Assembly (NCBI GenBank): GCA_036307305.1
Contig: JAXJXV010000013.1
Coordinates: 1 to 40,446, forward strand
Origin: SIG607 sp036307305
Lineage (GTDB): Bacteria; Bacillota; Clostridia; Oscillospirales; Acutalibacteraceae
Length of the DNA: 40,446 nucleotides
Direction of reading: 5' to 3'
Part shown: positions 1-9,000 of the stretch, piece after piece
Numbering within the stretch: position 1 is the stretch's first letter
Layout of the letters: each line of letters starts with the position of its first letter
Made by a program: the position numbers and the translations under genes
Notes under the pieces: model-generated
Told to the model about the DNA's origin: nothing
Database searches by the model: none
The model's input: only the letters and a program-made list of their open reading frames with translations

Positions 1-2
1 AC

Positions 3-842
3 AGCTATGACGCCTGGGGTACCGTCCTTTCGGTAACAGGCACGATGGCTGATACTATCGGTCAGAAAAATCCCCTTAGATACCGCGGATATTACTACGA
101 TACCGAGACGGGATTCTACCTAACAGGTACAAGATACTACGATCCGGAAATTGGTAGGTTCATTAATGCTGATGGTCAGATAAACGATGACATCCTTGGA
201 ACCAATTTATTCGCATACTGCGGAAACAACCCTGTAACTCGTGCAGACGATACGGGTCGAGGCTGGTGGGTAGTTGCTGGTGCACTTATTGGCGGCATCG
301 CAGGTGGAGTCACAAAAATTGTTTCAAATGTAACTACTGGCAAGAAATGGAACGAAGGTGTTATAGGGGCTACGGTAGGCGGTGCTGTATATGGTGGCGT
401 ATTAGCTGCAACTGGGAATGTTTGGGCGGCTGGTTTTGCAAGTGCTGCGGCAGAATCGTTAACAAACGAAGTGGTATCATATATTCCAAAGGTTTCACAA
501 GCTAATGGTCAAACAGTAACCAAAAAGGTGACAACAGGGAATGTAATTGATTCCACTAAAACGGTTTTAAACGATACAGCAGTAAATGGAACTATCTCTG
601 CAGTAACAGGAAAAATAGCCGGAAAGATTGTGCCTACAAACAACGGGTGGTTTAAGCCACAAAAATTTGTAAGTTCTTTTGCTGGCAAGTATGCAATAAA
701 ATCCGAATTGCAAACATTAACTCAATCAGGGCTTTTGTTTGGGGTTGAGGGTCTTAAATATTCGTTTAATCAGCGCTTAAAACAAGGACAACAGCCAATC
801 GTAACATTTTTCCCAGATACAGAGATACGGGCAGCGGGGTGA
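3..842 (+). CDS. Rhs repeat-associated core protein, C-terminal part (5' end outside window)
   Basis: The frame is open from base 3, so this is the 3' end of a longer Rhs gene. Visible residues include the Rhs core signature (YRGYYYDTETGFYLTGTRYYDP, then EIGRFINADG and NLFAYCGNNPV). Rhs proteins form a large beta-cocoon shell that carries a variable C-terminal toxin, delivered to neighbouring cells. After the core end (NPVTRADDTG) comes a tail of about 190 residues: a Gly/Ala-rich hydrophobic stretch resembling a glycine zipper (GALIGGIAGG, ATVGGAVYGG), then a polar part ending in FFPDTEIRAAG. I do not recognise a nuclease, deaminase or ADP-ribosyltransferase motif in the tail. The stop codon overlaps a possible GTG start of the next gene, as in toxin-immunity pairs. 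Rhs identity is firm; toxin activity is inferred. The internal ATG at 45 is not the true start. Confidence 0.85.
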   Translation, partial: SYDAWGTVLSVTGTMADTIGQKNPLRYRGYYYDTETGFYLTGTRYYDPEIGRFINADGQINDDILGTNLFAYCGNNPVTRADDTGRGWWVVAGALIGGIAGGVTKIVSNVTTGKKWNEGVIGATVGGAVYGGVLAATGNVWAAGFASAAAESLTNEVVSYIPKVSQANGQTVTKKVTTGNVIDSTKTVLNDTAVNGTISAVTGKIAGKIVPTNNGWFKPQKFVSSFAGKYAIKSELQTLTQSGLLFGVEGLKYSFNQRLKQGQQPIVTFFPDTEIRAAG

Positions 843-847
843 TTGAG

Positions 848-1579
848 ATGAGTGATAGAACTAAAGATTTGATTCTTAAAACCCTGCTGGTTATTGGTAT
901 GATTTTAATGTTTATGGTTTTTCCGGGTAGTATTTTTTGGTCTATGCTTATTCCGAGCGAAGAAGTTGCAACTGTCATATTTAATATAATTTTTTTCACA
1001 ATGCTTGGTGTGGGTATTTTGTTTGTAATACTACTACCGATTTTTGGTGGATTAAAGCAAAAGCCTGTTAAAGCAGAAAAGGTGCCACTTGTATTTACCT
1101 CGTATAATGAGTTTTTGGACTTCTTACAGATGCGACTTTTGCAAAAAGAATATCAATTCCAAAAAAACGTGCCAATTTCACCCGATGGCGATATAACGGT
1201 GTATTTAAGAACACCAAAAAATTGGACATTAGCGTGCTTTACAATTATTCGTGTTCCTGAGCTATCTGATGAATTATTAGATAGTGCTAACGAAAGCATC
1301 ACGAATATATTGAATGCGTATTATGGTTGCGAAACTATAACAGACACAATTAATATGATATCTGTATTTTGTGTAGATCGTATTACTCCTGATTTTCAGA
1401 AACTAGTTAATAGCAATGTACAGCAAGGCTTAAAAAATGGTAGGCTTCCTGTTGGTGTTTCTTTTGGTGGAAAAAACATCTATATCGCAAGGCAAAAAGA
1501 CGGTTTTGCTTTCACAAAACACAAACGATTAAGAAGAGAGTTTATTGATATTATGGATTTGCAAAATATCAACAAGTAA
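848..1579 (+). CDS. Two-helix membrane protein, candidate Rhs immunity protein
   Basis: I do not recognise the family. The ATG at 848 is preferred because GGGGTGA (836-842) sits 5 nt upstream; a GTG at 839 is an in-frame alternative that overlaps the Rhs stop. The N-terminus has two hydrophobic segments (LLVIGMILMFMVF and a second around FNIIFFTMLGVGILFVILLPIF). A soluble domain of about 165 residues follows, beginning KAEKVPLVFTSYNEFLDFL and probably cytoplasmic. Position directly behind an Rhs C-terminal tail, with an overlapping junction, is the classic place for the cognate immunity gene. A membrane-anchored immunity protein would fit a membrane-acting toxin tail, but that is inference. 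An unrelated membrane protein cannot be excluded. Confidence 0.55.
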   Translation: MSDRTKDLILKTLLVIGMILMFMVFPGSIFWSMLIPSEEVATVIFNIIFFTMLGVGILFVILLPIFGGLKQKPVKAEKVPLVFTSYNEFLDFLQMRLLQKEYQFQKNVPISPDGDITVYLRTPKNWTLACFTIIRVPELSDELLDSANESITNILNAYYGCETITDTINMISVFCVDRITPDFQKLVNSNVQQGLKNGRLPVGVSFGGKNIYIARQKDGFAFTKHKRLRREFIDIMDLQNINK

Positions 1580-1676
1580 TCTTCCACCAAACACTAACCA
1601 CTTGCTGTTTTTCGCCGTCAACTGTTTCTAAACAACCGATTTCAATTTTTGAAATCAGCTTGTTTAGGACAAACAT
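1569..1676 (-). pseudogene. Remnant of a serine-recombinase C-terminus
   Basis: Reading the minus strand from 1676 gives a short open stretch containing LNKLISKIEIG, then LETVDGEKQQVVSVWWKI, then a stop. This resembles from memory the extreme C-terminus of large serine recombinases (the pattern 'LI.KI.V......VDG...Q.V.I.Y'). No catalytic or zinc-ribbon portion is present; upstream on this strand lies REP-like repeat sequence. The stop lies inside the end of the 848-1579 gene, on the opposite strand. I read it as a decayed end of a mobile-element recombinase. The match is short, so it is tentative. Confidence 0.35.
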
Positions 1677-1680
1677 GGGA

Positions 1681-1701
1681 CACAGGGGACGGTTCTCTGT
1701 G
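1681..1701. repeat. REP-like short hairpin
   Basis: CACAGGGGA and TTCTCTGTG flank a CGG loop, giving a 9-bp stem with two G-T pairs. The same kind of motif (GGGACACAGGGGACGG...) is familiar from Clostridia genomes as a dispersed palindromic repeat near REP-type transposase genes; that familiarity is recollection, not a search. Confidence 0.4.
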
Positions 1702-1840
1702 TTGAGAATCAAAGGCTTCGCCCTTGGGAGAGGCTCCGCCAACGGCGGTGGTGAGGGGTAGGTGCAAAGCACCGTGTATTTCTCTTTCAGTTTTACTAAC
1801 GTTCACCATGCGGGAGGATAACAAATCCTCCCCTACGAAG
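1702..1840. repeat. Dispersed-repeat debris between the Rhs locus and rpoB
   Basis: No gene is visible. The stretch contains AGGCTTCGCCCTTGGGAG, then GGCTCCGCC/GGCGG pairs, and a clear hairpin GGGAGGAT-AACAA-ATCCTCCC at about 1812-1832. A weaker GGGGGAT/ATCCTCC version occurs near 25981-26001. These are typical of non-coding repeats scattered between genes. Confidence 0.45.
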
Positions 1841-1926
1841 TAGCCACAGAGTATGTGCTGAACATCAGTAAGGGCGGAATAGGCTCCTTTGTAACATGAG
1901 GATAACATTATAAAAAATAAACAGTG

Positions 1927-1964
1927 AAGAGGATAGTTCCACGTTTGGAACTATCCTCTTTTGG
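1927..1964 (+). terminator. Intrinsic terminator upstream of the rpoB promoter
   Basis: A perfect 14-bp stem (1927-1940 with 1947-1960) has an ACGTTT loop and runs into TTTT. It insulates rpoBC from the Rhs region. Confidence 0.75.
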
Positions 1965-2001
1965 TATTTGAATAAATTTTCTAAAATATGTAAAAAAAGG
2001 G

Positions 2002-2030
2002 TTGACTTATGACCGAATGTGTAATATAAT
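2002..2030 (+). promoter_or_regulatory. rpoBC promoter
   Basis: TTGACT (2002-2007), a 17-bp spacer, and TATAAT (2025-2030) form a near-consensus housekeeping promoter. The transcript would carry a leader of about 145 nt before rpoB. The rpoB ribosome binding site GGAGGAG (2162-2168) lies 13 nt before the ATG, a slightly long spacing. No rplJ/rplL genes lie between promoter and rpoB. Confidence 0.85.
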
Positions 2031-2181
2031 AAATAATCACTGAATGATGGGGTATTATGGCTCTATTATATATAAATATGTTTTCAATGTTTGTATTATA
2101 ACCGCTCATAAGCCACATTACAAGGTTTTTTCTTCACGGTTCAAAAAGGCCGTAAAATATTGGAGGAGTGATTGAAAACCT

Positions 2182-5100
2182 ATGGAGACAACAGTTAAGG
2201 TAAAACCTGTTCAACTGGGAAAAAACACTCGTATGACATTCTCCAAAATCAATGAAGTTATTGATATGCCTAACCTCATTGAGATTCAGAAGAATTCATA
2301 CAAATGGTTTATCGAGGAAGGACTTAAAGAAGTGTTCCGCGATATGTCATCAATTACCGACTATACAGGTAATCTGGTACTCGATTTTATCGACTACCGC
2401 ATTGATGAAAAACCCAAGTATGATGTAACGGAGTGCAAGGCTAGAGATACTACCTATGCTGCACCTCTTCGTGTTACAGCTCGTTTGCTTAACAATGAAA
2501 CCGGCGAAATCAAAGAGAGCGAAGTATTTATGGGCGATTTCCCGTTAATGACCGAGTCTGGTACTTTCGTTATTAACGGCGCTGAGCGTACTGTCGTTTC
2601 TCAGCTTGTGCGTTCTCCCGGTGTTTATTATGATGTTACGGCAGACGTAAAGACAGGTAAACGTCTTTTTACTTCTACTATTATACCTAATCGCGGCGCT
2701 TGGCTTGAATATGAGTCTTCTATGAACGACGTGCTTTACGTTCGTATAGACAAGAACCGTAAGCTTCCTGTTACCGTTCTTATCCGTTCTTTAGGTGTTG
2801 AAACCAATGAGCAGATTAACGAGCTTTTCGGAAGTGATGAATGTCTTTCCGCTACTATGATGGCTGACGGTCTTTCCACAAAGGCTGAGGCTCTTATCGA
2901 GCTTTACAAGAAGCTTCGTCCAAGTGAGCCTGTTACCGTTGAAGGCGCTGAGAATTACCTTTCTCAGTTGTTCTTTGATGCGCGTAGATATGACATATCC
3001 AGAGTTGGTCGTTATAAATACAATAAGAAACTTGCTATCGGTTCTCGTATTGTAGGACACGCTGTTTCCCGTCCTGTTATTGACCCAATGACAGGTGAGA
3101 TTCTTGCCGAGCCTGATACTATGATAACCAAGGAACTTGCTAATGAAATTCAGCGCAAGGGTGTTAGCGAGGCTTACATCTATTCTGTAGACTATGAAGG
3201 CAACTCCAAAGAGGTTAAGGTTCTTTCTAACGGTATGGTTGATATTAAAGACTTTATCAATTTTGACGTAACCGACCTTCGTATAAACGAGGACGTTTCC
3301 TTTGCTTGTCTTAAGGAAATTCTTGAAAATAACGAGGGAGAAGAGGCTATCCGCGAAGCTATTGCCGCTAATGTAGATAACCTTATTCCTAAGCATATCA
3401 CTATTGATGATATATTTGCATCTATTAACTATTTCGTAGGTCTTCACAACGGCGTAGGCTGTACCGATGATATTGACCATCTCGGCAACCGTCGTATCCG
3501 TTGCGTAGGTGAGCTTCTTCAGAATCAGTTCCGTATCGGTTTCTCACGTATGGAGCGTGTTGTTCGTGAAAAAATGACACTTCAGGCTCAGGATGTTGAT
3601 AACGCTACTCCTCAGTCACTTATTAATATCCGTCCTGTTGTTGCTGCTATTAAAGAGTTCTTTGGTTCATCTCCTCTTTCTCAGTTTATGGACCAGACTA
3701 ATCCTCTTTCTGAGCTTACTCATAAGCGTCGTCTTTCTGCTCTTGGTCCCGGTGGTCTTTCCCGTGATCGCGCTTCTTTCGAGGTGCGTGACGTTCACTA
3801 TACCCACTATGGACGTATGTGTCCTATTGAGACTCCTGAAGGCCCTAACATCGGTCTTATTTCTTATCTTGCTACCTATGCGCGTATTAATGAATACGGC
3901 TTTGTAGAGGCTCCGTTCCGTAAGGTCGATAAGGCTACAGGCAAAGTGCTTGAAGAGGTTGTTTATATGACCGCTGATGAGGAAGATGATTATTATGTAG
4001 CGCAGGCTAATGAACCTCTTGACGAAAACGGATATTTCGTTCGTCCTAAGGTTAATGTTCGTTACCGTGACAGCTTCCTTGAAATTGAATCCGCAAATGC
4101 TGACTTTATGGATGTATCTCCTAAAATGGTAGTATCTGTTGCAACTGCAATGATACCATTCCTTGAGAATGACGATACTAACCGTGCGCTCATGGGTTCA
4201 AACATGCAGAAGCAGGCTGTTCCGCTTCTTAAAACAGAGAGTCCTATTGTAGCTACAGGTATGGAATACAAGGCTGCAGTTGACTCAGGCGTTGTAGTTA
4301 TCGCTAAACGCGCAGGTACCGTTGAATACGTTTCTGCCGACGTTATCCGTATTAAAGCTGAAAACGGCGAAATTGATGAATATAACCTTATTAAGTTCCT
4401 TCGTTCTAACCACGGCACCTGTATTAATCAGAAGCCTGTTGTAAGTGTTGGTCAGAAGATTGAAGCCAAAGAGGTTATTGCAGACGGTCCTGCAACCAGC
4501 AACGGTGAAATAAGTCTTGGTAGAAATGCTCTTATCGGCTTTATGACCTGGGAAGGCTATAACTACGAGGACGCTGTTCTTATTAATGAAAAACTTGTCC
4601 GTGAGGATATGTATACATCTATTCATATTGAAGAATATGAAATTGAGGCAAGAGATACTAAACTCGGACCTGAAGATATTACACGTGACATTCCTAATGT
4701 TGGCGAGGATGCCCTTCGCGACCTTGATGAACGTGGTATTATTCGCGTTGGCGCTGAGGTAACCGCGGGTGATATACTCGTAGGAAAGGTAACACCTAAG
4801 GGTGAAACCGAGCTTACTGCAGAAGAAAGACTTCTCCGCGCTATATTCGGTGAGAAGGCAAGGGAAGTAAGAGATACTTCTCTGCGTGTTCCTCACGGTG
4901 AATACGGTACCATTGTTGACGTTAAGGTGTTTGACAGAGAAAATTCTTCCGAGTTAAGCCCCGGTGTAAATCTTGTTGTTCGTTGCTATATTGCACAGAA
5001 GAGAAAGATTTCTGTTGGTGATAAAATGGCAGGTCGTCACGGAAATAAGGGTGTTGTATCCCGTATTCTTCCCAGTGAGGATATGCCTTATCTGCCCGAC

Positions 5101-6075
5101 GGTACACCTCTTGATATCGTTCTTAATCCTTTGGGCGTTCCTTCACGTATGAACATCGGTCAGGTGCTTGAGGTTCATCTTGGTTATGCCGCAAGTAAAC
5201 TTGGCTGGAAGATTTGTACTCCTGTATTTGACGGCGCTCACGAGTCTGATATTATTCAGTCATTTATTGAAGCAGGTGTTTGCCGTGACATTATGTTCAA
5301 TGCAGAAAACAAGAGCTTCCTTGAGCCTCTTGCAGGTAAGCTTCTTGTAGAAGAAGTTATTACACAGGATGGTAAGAAGGATATCCGCCGTCTTGATGAT
5401 AATATCAGAAACAATACAGACGCTCTTACAGAACTTGCTATTGAAGGTAAGCTTAAGGTTGTTGACGGTAAGACCTTCCTTAATGACGGACGTACCGGCG
5501 AACGCTTTGATAACCCTGTAACCGTTGGTTATATGTATTATCTTAAGCTTCATCATCTTGTTGATGATAAGATTCACGCCCGTTCTACAGGTCCTTACTC
5601 ACTCGTTACACAGCAGCCTCTCGGCGGTAAGGCTCAGTTCGGCGGACAGCGTTTCGGTGAAATGGAAGTTTGGGCTCTTGAAGCTTACGGTGCAGCATAC
5701 ACCCTTCAGGAAATCCTTACTGTTAAGTCTGACGACGTTGTTGGACGTGTTAAAACCTACGAAGCTATTGTTAAGGGTCAGAACGTTCCTAAAGCAGGTG
5801 TTCCCGAATCCTTTAAGGTTCTTATTAAAGAACTCCAGTCCCTCGGTCTTGACGTTAAGGTTCTTGATTCCGATAACAACGAAATCGACCTTAAGCAGAC
5901 CTATGAAGAGGACGATGATATCGGACTACCGTATGTTCCTGCTCCTGATGAAACTCTTGAGGAAGAAAACGTATACGACGGTACTCCCGACGGATACACC
6001 ATTCAGGACGAAAACGGTGATGAGATAGTAGACAGTCAGGATGAAAATTTTGACGATTTTGATGATAATAACTAA
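2182..6075 (+). CDS. rpoB: DNA-directed RNA polymerase subunit beta
   Basis: Catalytic beta subunit of RNA polymerase, 1297 residues. The rifampicin-binding cluster is intact at about residues 493-540 (FFGSSPLSQFMDQTNPLSEL, then THKRRLSALGPGG). The positions matching E. coli D516, H526 and S531 are D504, H514 and S519, so no classical rifampicin-resistance change is seen. Other signatures are CPIETPEGPNIGLI, the GDKMAGRHGNKGV active-site region and GGKAQFGGQRFGEMEVWALEAYGA near the C-terminus (the last two shown in part). After the conserved end comes a strongly acidic tail of about 50 residues, ending DDFDDNN. The gene has its own promoter and is followed after 14 nt by rpoC, with which it is cotranscribed. 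Codons are rich in CTT, GTT and CGT, as expected of a highly expressed gene here. Confidence 0.99.
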   Translation: METTVKVKPVQLGKNTRMTFSKINEVIDMPNLIEIQKNSYKWFIEEGLKEVFRDMSSITDYTGNLVLDFIDYRIDEKPKYDVTECKARDTTYAAPLRVTARLLNNETGEIKESEVFMGDFPLMTESGTFVINGAERTVVSQLVRSPGVYYDVTADVKTGKRLFTSTIIPNRGAWLEYESSMNDVLYVRIDKNRKLPVTVLIRSLGVETNEQINELFGSDECLSATMMADGLSTKAEALIELYKKLRPSEPVTVEGAENYLSQLFFDARRYDISRVGRYKYNKKLAIGSRIVGHAVSRPVIDPMTGEILAEPDTMITKELANEIQRKGVSEAYIYSVDYEGNSKEVKVLSNGMVDIKDFINFDVTDLRINEDVSFACLKEILENNEGEEAIREAIAANVDNLIPKHITIDDIFASINYFVGLHNGVGCTDDIDHLGNRRIRCVGELLQNQFRIGFSRMERVVREKMTLQAQDVDNATPQSLINIRPVVAAIKEFFGSSPLSQFMDQTNPLSELTHKRRLSALGPGGLSRDRASFEVRDVHYTHYGRMCPIETPEGPNIGLISYLATYARINEYGFVEAPFRKVDKATGKVLEEVVYMTADEEDDYYVAQANEPLDENGYFVRPKVNVRYRDSFLEIESANADFMDVSPKMVVSVATAMIPFLENDDTNRALMGSNMQKQAVPLLKTESPIVATGMEYKAAVDSGVVVIAKRAGTVEYVSADVIRIKAENGEIDEYNLIKFLRSNHGTCINQKPVVSVGQKIEAKEVIADGPATSNGEISLGRNALIGFMTWEGYNYEDAVLINEKLVREDMYTSIHIEEYEIEARDTKLGPEDITRDIPNVGEDALRDLDERGIIRVGAEVTAGDILVGKVTPKGETELTAEERLLRAIFGEKAREVRDTSLRVPHGEYGTIVDVKVFDRENSSELSPGVNLVVRCYIAQKRKISVGDKMAGRHGNKGVVSRILPSEDMPYLPDGTPLDIVLNPLGVPSRMNIGQVLEVHLGYAASKLGWKICTPVFDGAHESDIIQSFIEAGVCRDIMFNAENKSFLEPLAGKLLVEEVITQDGKKDIRRLDDNIRNNTDALTELAIEGKLKVVDGKTFLNDGRTGERFDNPVTVGYMYYLKLHHLVDDKIHARSTGPYSLVTQQPLGGKAQFGGQRFGEMEVWALEAYGAAYTLQEILTVKSDDVVGRVKTYEAIVKGQNVPKAGVPESFKVLIKELQSLGLDVKVLDSDNNEIDLKQTYEEDDDIGLPYVPAPDETLEEENVYDGTPDGYTIQDENGDEIVDSQDENFDDFDDNN

Positions 6076-6089
6076 GGGAGGATACGCAA

Positions 6090-9000
6090 ATGGATAACAA
6101 TATTGAGTATGAGTCTATAAAAATAGGTCTTGCGTCTCCTGAACAGATTAGAAGCTGGTCTTACGGTGAGGTTACCAAGCCTGAAACGATAAATTATCGC
6201 ACTTTAAAGCCTGAACAACACGGTCTTTACTGTGAACGTATTTTCGGACCTACTAAGGACTGGGAATGCCATTGCGGTAAATATAAGCGTATTCGCTATA
6301 AAGGCAAAATCTGCGAACGTTGCGGCGTTGAAGTAACTCGCGCTAAGGTGAGAAGAGAACGTATGGGTACTATAGAGCTTGCTGCTCCTGTATCTCATAT
6401 ATGGTATTTCAAGACCATTCCGTCCCGTATGGGTCTTGCTTTAGATGTTTCTCCTAAGGCTCTAGAACAGGTTCTTTACTTCTCTCAGTACATTGTTACT
6501 GACCCAGGTAATACACCTCTTGAGAAGAAGCAGCTTCTTAATGAAAAACAGTATCGCGATATGCGTGAAAAATATGAGGACGATTTCGTTGCTGAAATGG
6601 GCGCTGAGGCTATTAAAAAGCTCCTCTGCGAAATTGACCTTGAAAAAACCTGCGCAGAGCTTCGTCAGGAGCTTGAAACTGCAACAGGTCAAAAGCGTGT
6701 TCGTATACTAAAGCGTCTTGAGGTTTTGGAGGCATTCCGTCTTTCAGGTAACCGTCCTGAATGGATGATTCTTGACGTACTGCCTGTAATTCCACCTGAT
6801 ATTCGTCCTATGGTACAGCTTGACGGTGGACGTTTTGCAACCAGTGACCTTAATGACCTTTACCGTCGTGTTATTAACCGTAATAACCGTCTTAAACGCC
6901 TTCTTGAGCTTAACGCTCCTGACATTATTGTACGTAACGAAAAACGTATGCTTCAGGAAGCAGTTGATGCTCTTATTGATAACGGCCGTCGCGGTAAGGC
7001 TGTAACAGGCGCTAATAACCGCGCTCTTAAATCGCTTTCCGATATGCTTAAGGGTAAGCAGGGACGTTTCCGTCAGAATCTTCTCGGTAAGCGTGTTGAC
7101 TATTCAGGACGAAGCGTTATTGTTGTTGGCCCTGAGCTTAAGATGTATCAGTGCGGTCTTCCTAAAGAAATGGCTCTTGAACTTTTCAAGCCATTCGTTA
7201 TGAAGCGTCTTGTTGAGGAAAAGAAGGTTCCCAACATCAAGGCGGCAAGAAAGGCTGTTGAGCGCGCAAGCGGTGATATATGGGATGCACTTGAAACCGT
7301 TATTAAGGAACACCCCGTTCTTCTTAACCGTGCTCCTACACTTCACAGACTTGGTATTCAGGCATTTGAGCCTGTGCTTGTTGAAGGTAAGGCTCTTAAG
7401 CTTCATCCTCTTGTATGTACAGCTTACAACGCCGACTTCGACGGTGACCAGATGGCTGTTCACGTACCCCTTTCTGCAGAGGCTCAGGCTGAAGCAAGAT
7501 TCCTTATGCTTGCTGCAAACAACCTGTTGAAGCCTTCTGACGGTAAGCCTGTTGTAGTTCCTACACAGGATATGGTTCTCGGTTCTTACTATCTTACTAT
7601 TGTCAAGACCGAGGAAAAGGGAACTAACAAGGTGTTCCGCGATAAGAATGAAGCTATTATGGCTTATTCTAACGGAATTGTAGACCTTCACGCTCCTATC
7701 CGCGTACGCTTTATCCGTGAAGACGGACTTTCCCGTCTTGTATGGTGTACTGTTGGTTTTATTCTCTTTAATGAATCTATTCCACAGGATTTAGGTTTTG
7801 CTAAGCGCGATGTTGAGGGTCACGAGCTTGACCTTGAATGGTGCTTCTCACTTAAAGATCCAAAAGCTACCACAGTTTCCAGCAATGATGATATTGTTCA
7901 GAATAAGGTAGGTAAAAAACAGCTCAGCAAAATCATTGACAGATGTATTGCTCTTAAGGGAACAAGTGAATCTTCGATTGTTCTTGATAAAATTAAGGCT
8001 ACAGGCTTTAAATACTCAACACAGGGTGCTATCACCGTTGCTGTATTTGATGCTGTTATTCCTGAAACTAAGACGGATATTATGAAGGAAGCCGAAGCAG
8101 AAATTGATAAGGTTACCAAGAAGTACCGTCGTGGTTATATGAGCAATGAAGAACGTAGCCGTCACGTAATTGAAATATGGAATAAGGCAACCGAGGACGT
8201 TGCTGATGAGCTTAAGGGTAACCTTGATGAGTTTAACCCAATCTTTATGATGGCTGACTCTGGCGCCCGTGGTTCTATGAGCCAGATTCGTCAGCTTGCA
8301 GGTATGCGTGGCCTTATTGCCAATACTGCAGGTAAGGTTATTGAAGTTCCTATCCGTGCTAACTACCGTGAAGGTCTTAACGTACTTGAATACTTCATTT
8401 CTTCACGTGGTGCTCGTAAAGGTCTTGCTGATACTGCGCTTCGTACCGCTGACTCTGGTTATCTTACCCGTCGTCTTGTTGACGTATCTCAGGACGTTAT
8501 TATCCGTGAAGACGATTGCGGTACCGTTGAAGGTCTTAACGTTTCTGAAATCAAAGACGGTAATCACGTAATAGAACCTCTTGAGGAACGTCTTATCGGA
8601 CGTTATCTCCTTAACGACTTTGTTGATGCCGCTACCGGCGAAGTTTTAGTTGATAAGGAAACTCTTATTACCGCAAATGAAGCTAAGAAGATTTGCGATA
8701 CTGGAGTTACTGAGGTTGAAATCCGTTCTATATTAAGCTGTCTTTCTAACCATGGTGTATGTAAGAAATGTTACGGCTCTAACCTTGCTACAGGTAAGCC
8801 TGTTACAACAGGTGAAGCTGTTGGTATCGTAGCTGCTCAGTCTATTGGTGAGCCTGGTACACAGCTTACGATGCGTACCTTCCATACAGGTGGTATTGCA
8901 AGTACAGAAGATATTACACAGGGTCTTCCAAGAGTTGAAGAACTTTTCGAAGCTCGTAGACCTAAGCATTGCGGTCTGATTGCTAAAATCGGCGGTCAGG

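Noticed and set aside
3658..3760. Rifampicin-resistance substitution in rpoB
   Set aside because: The key positions D504, H514 and S519 carry the sensitive residues.
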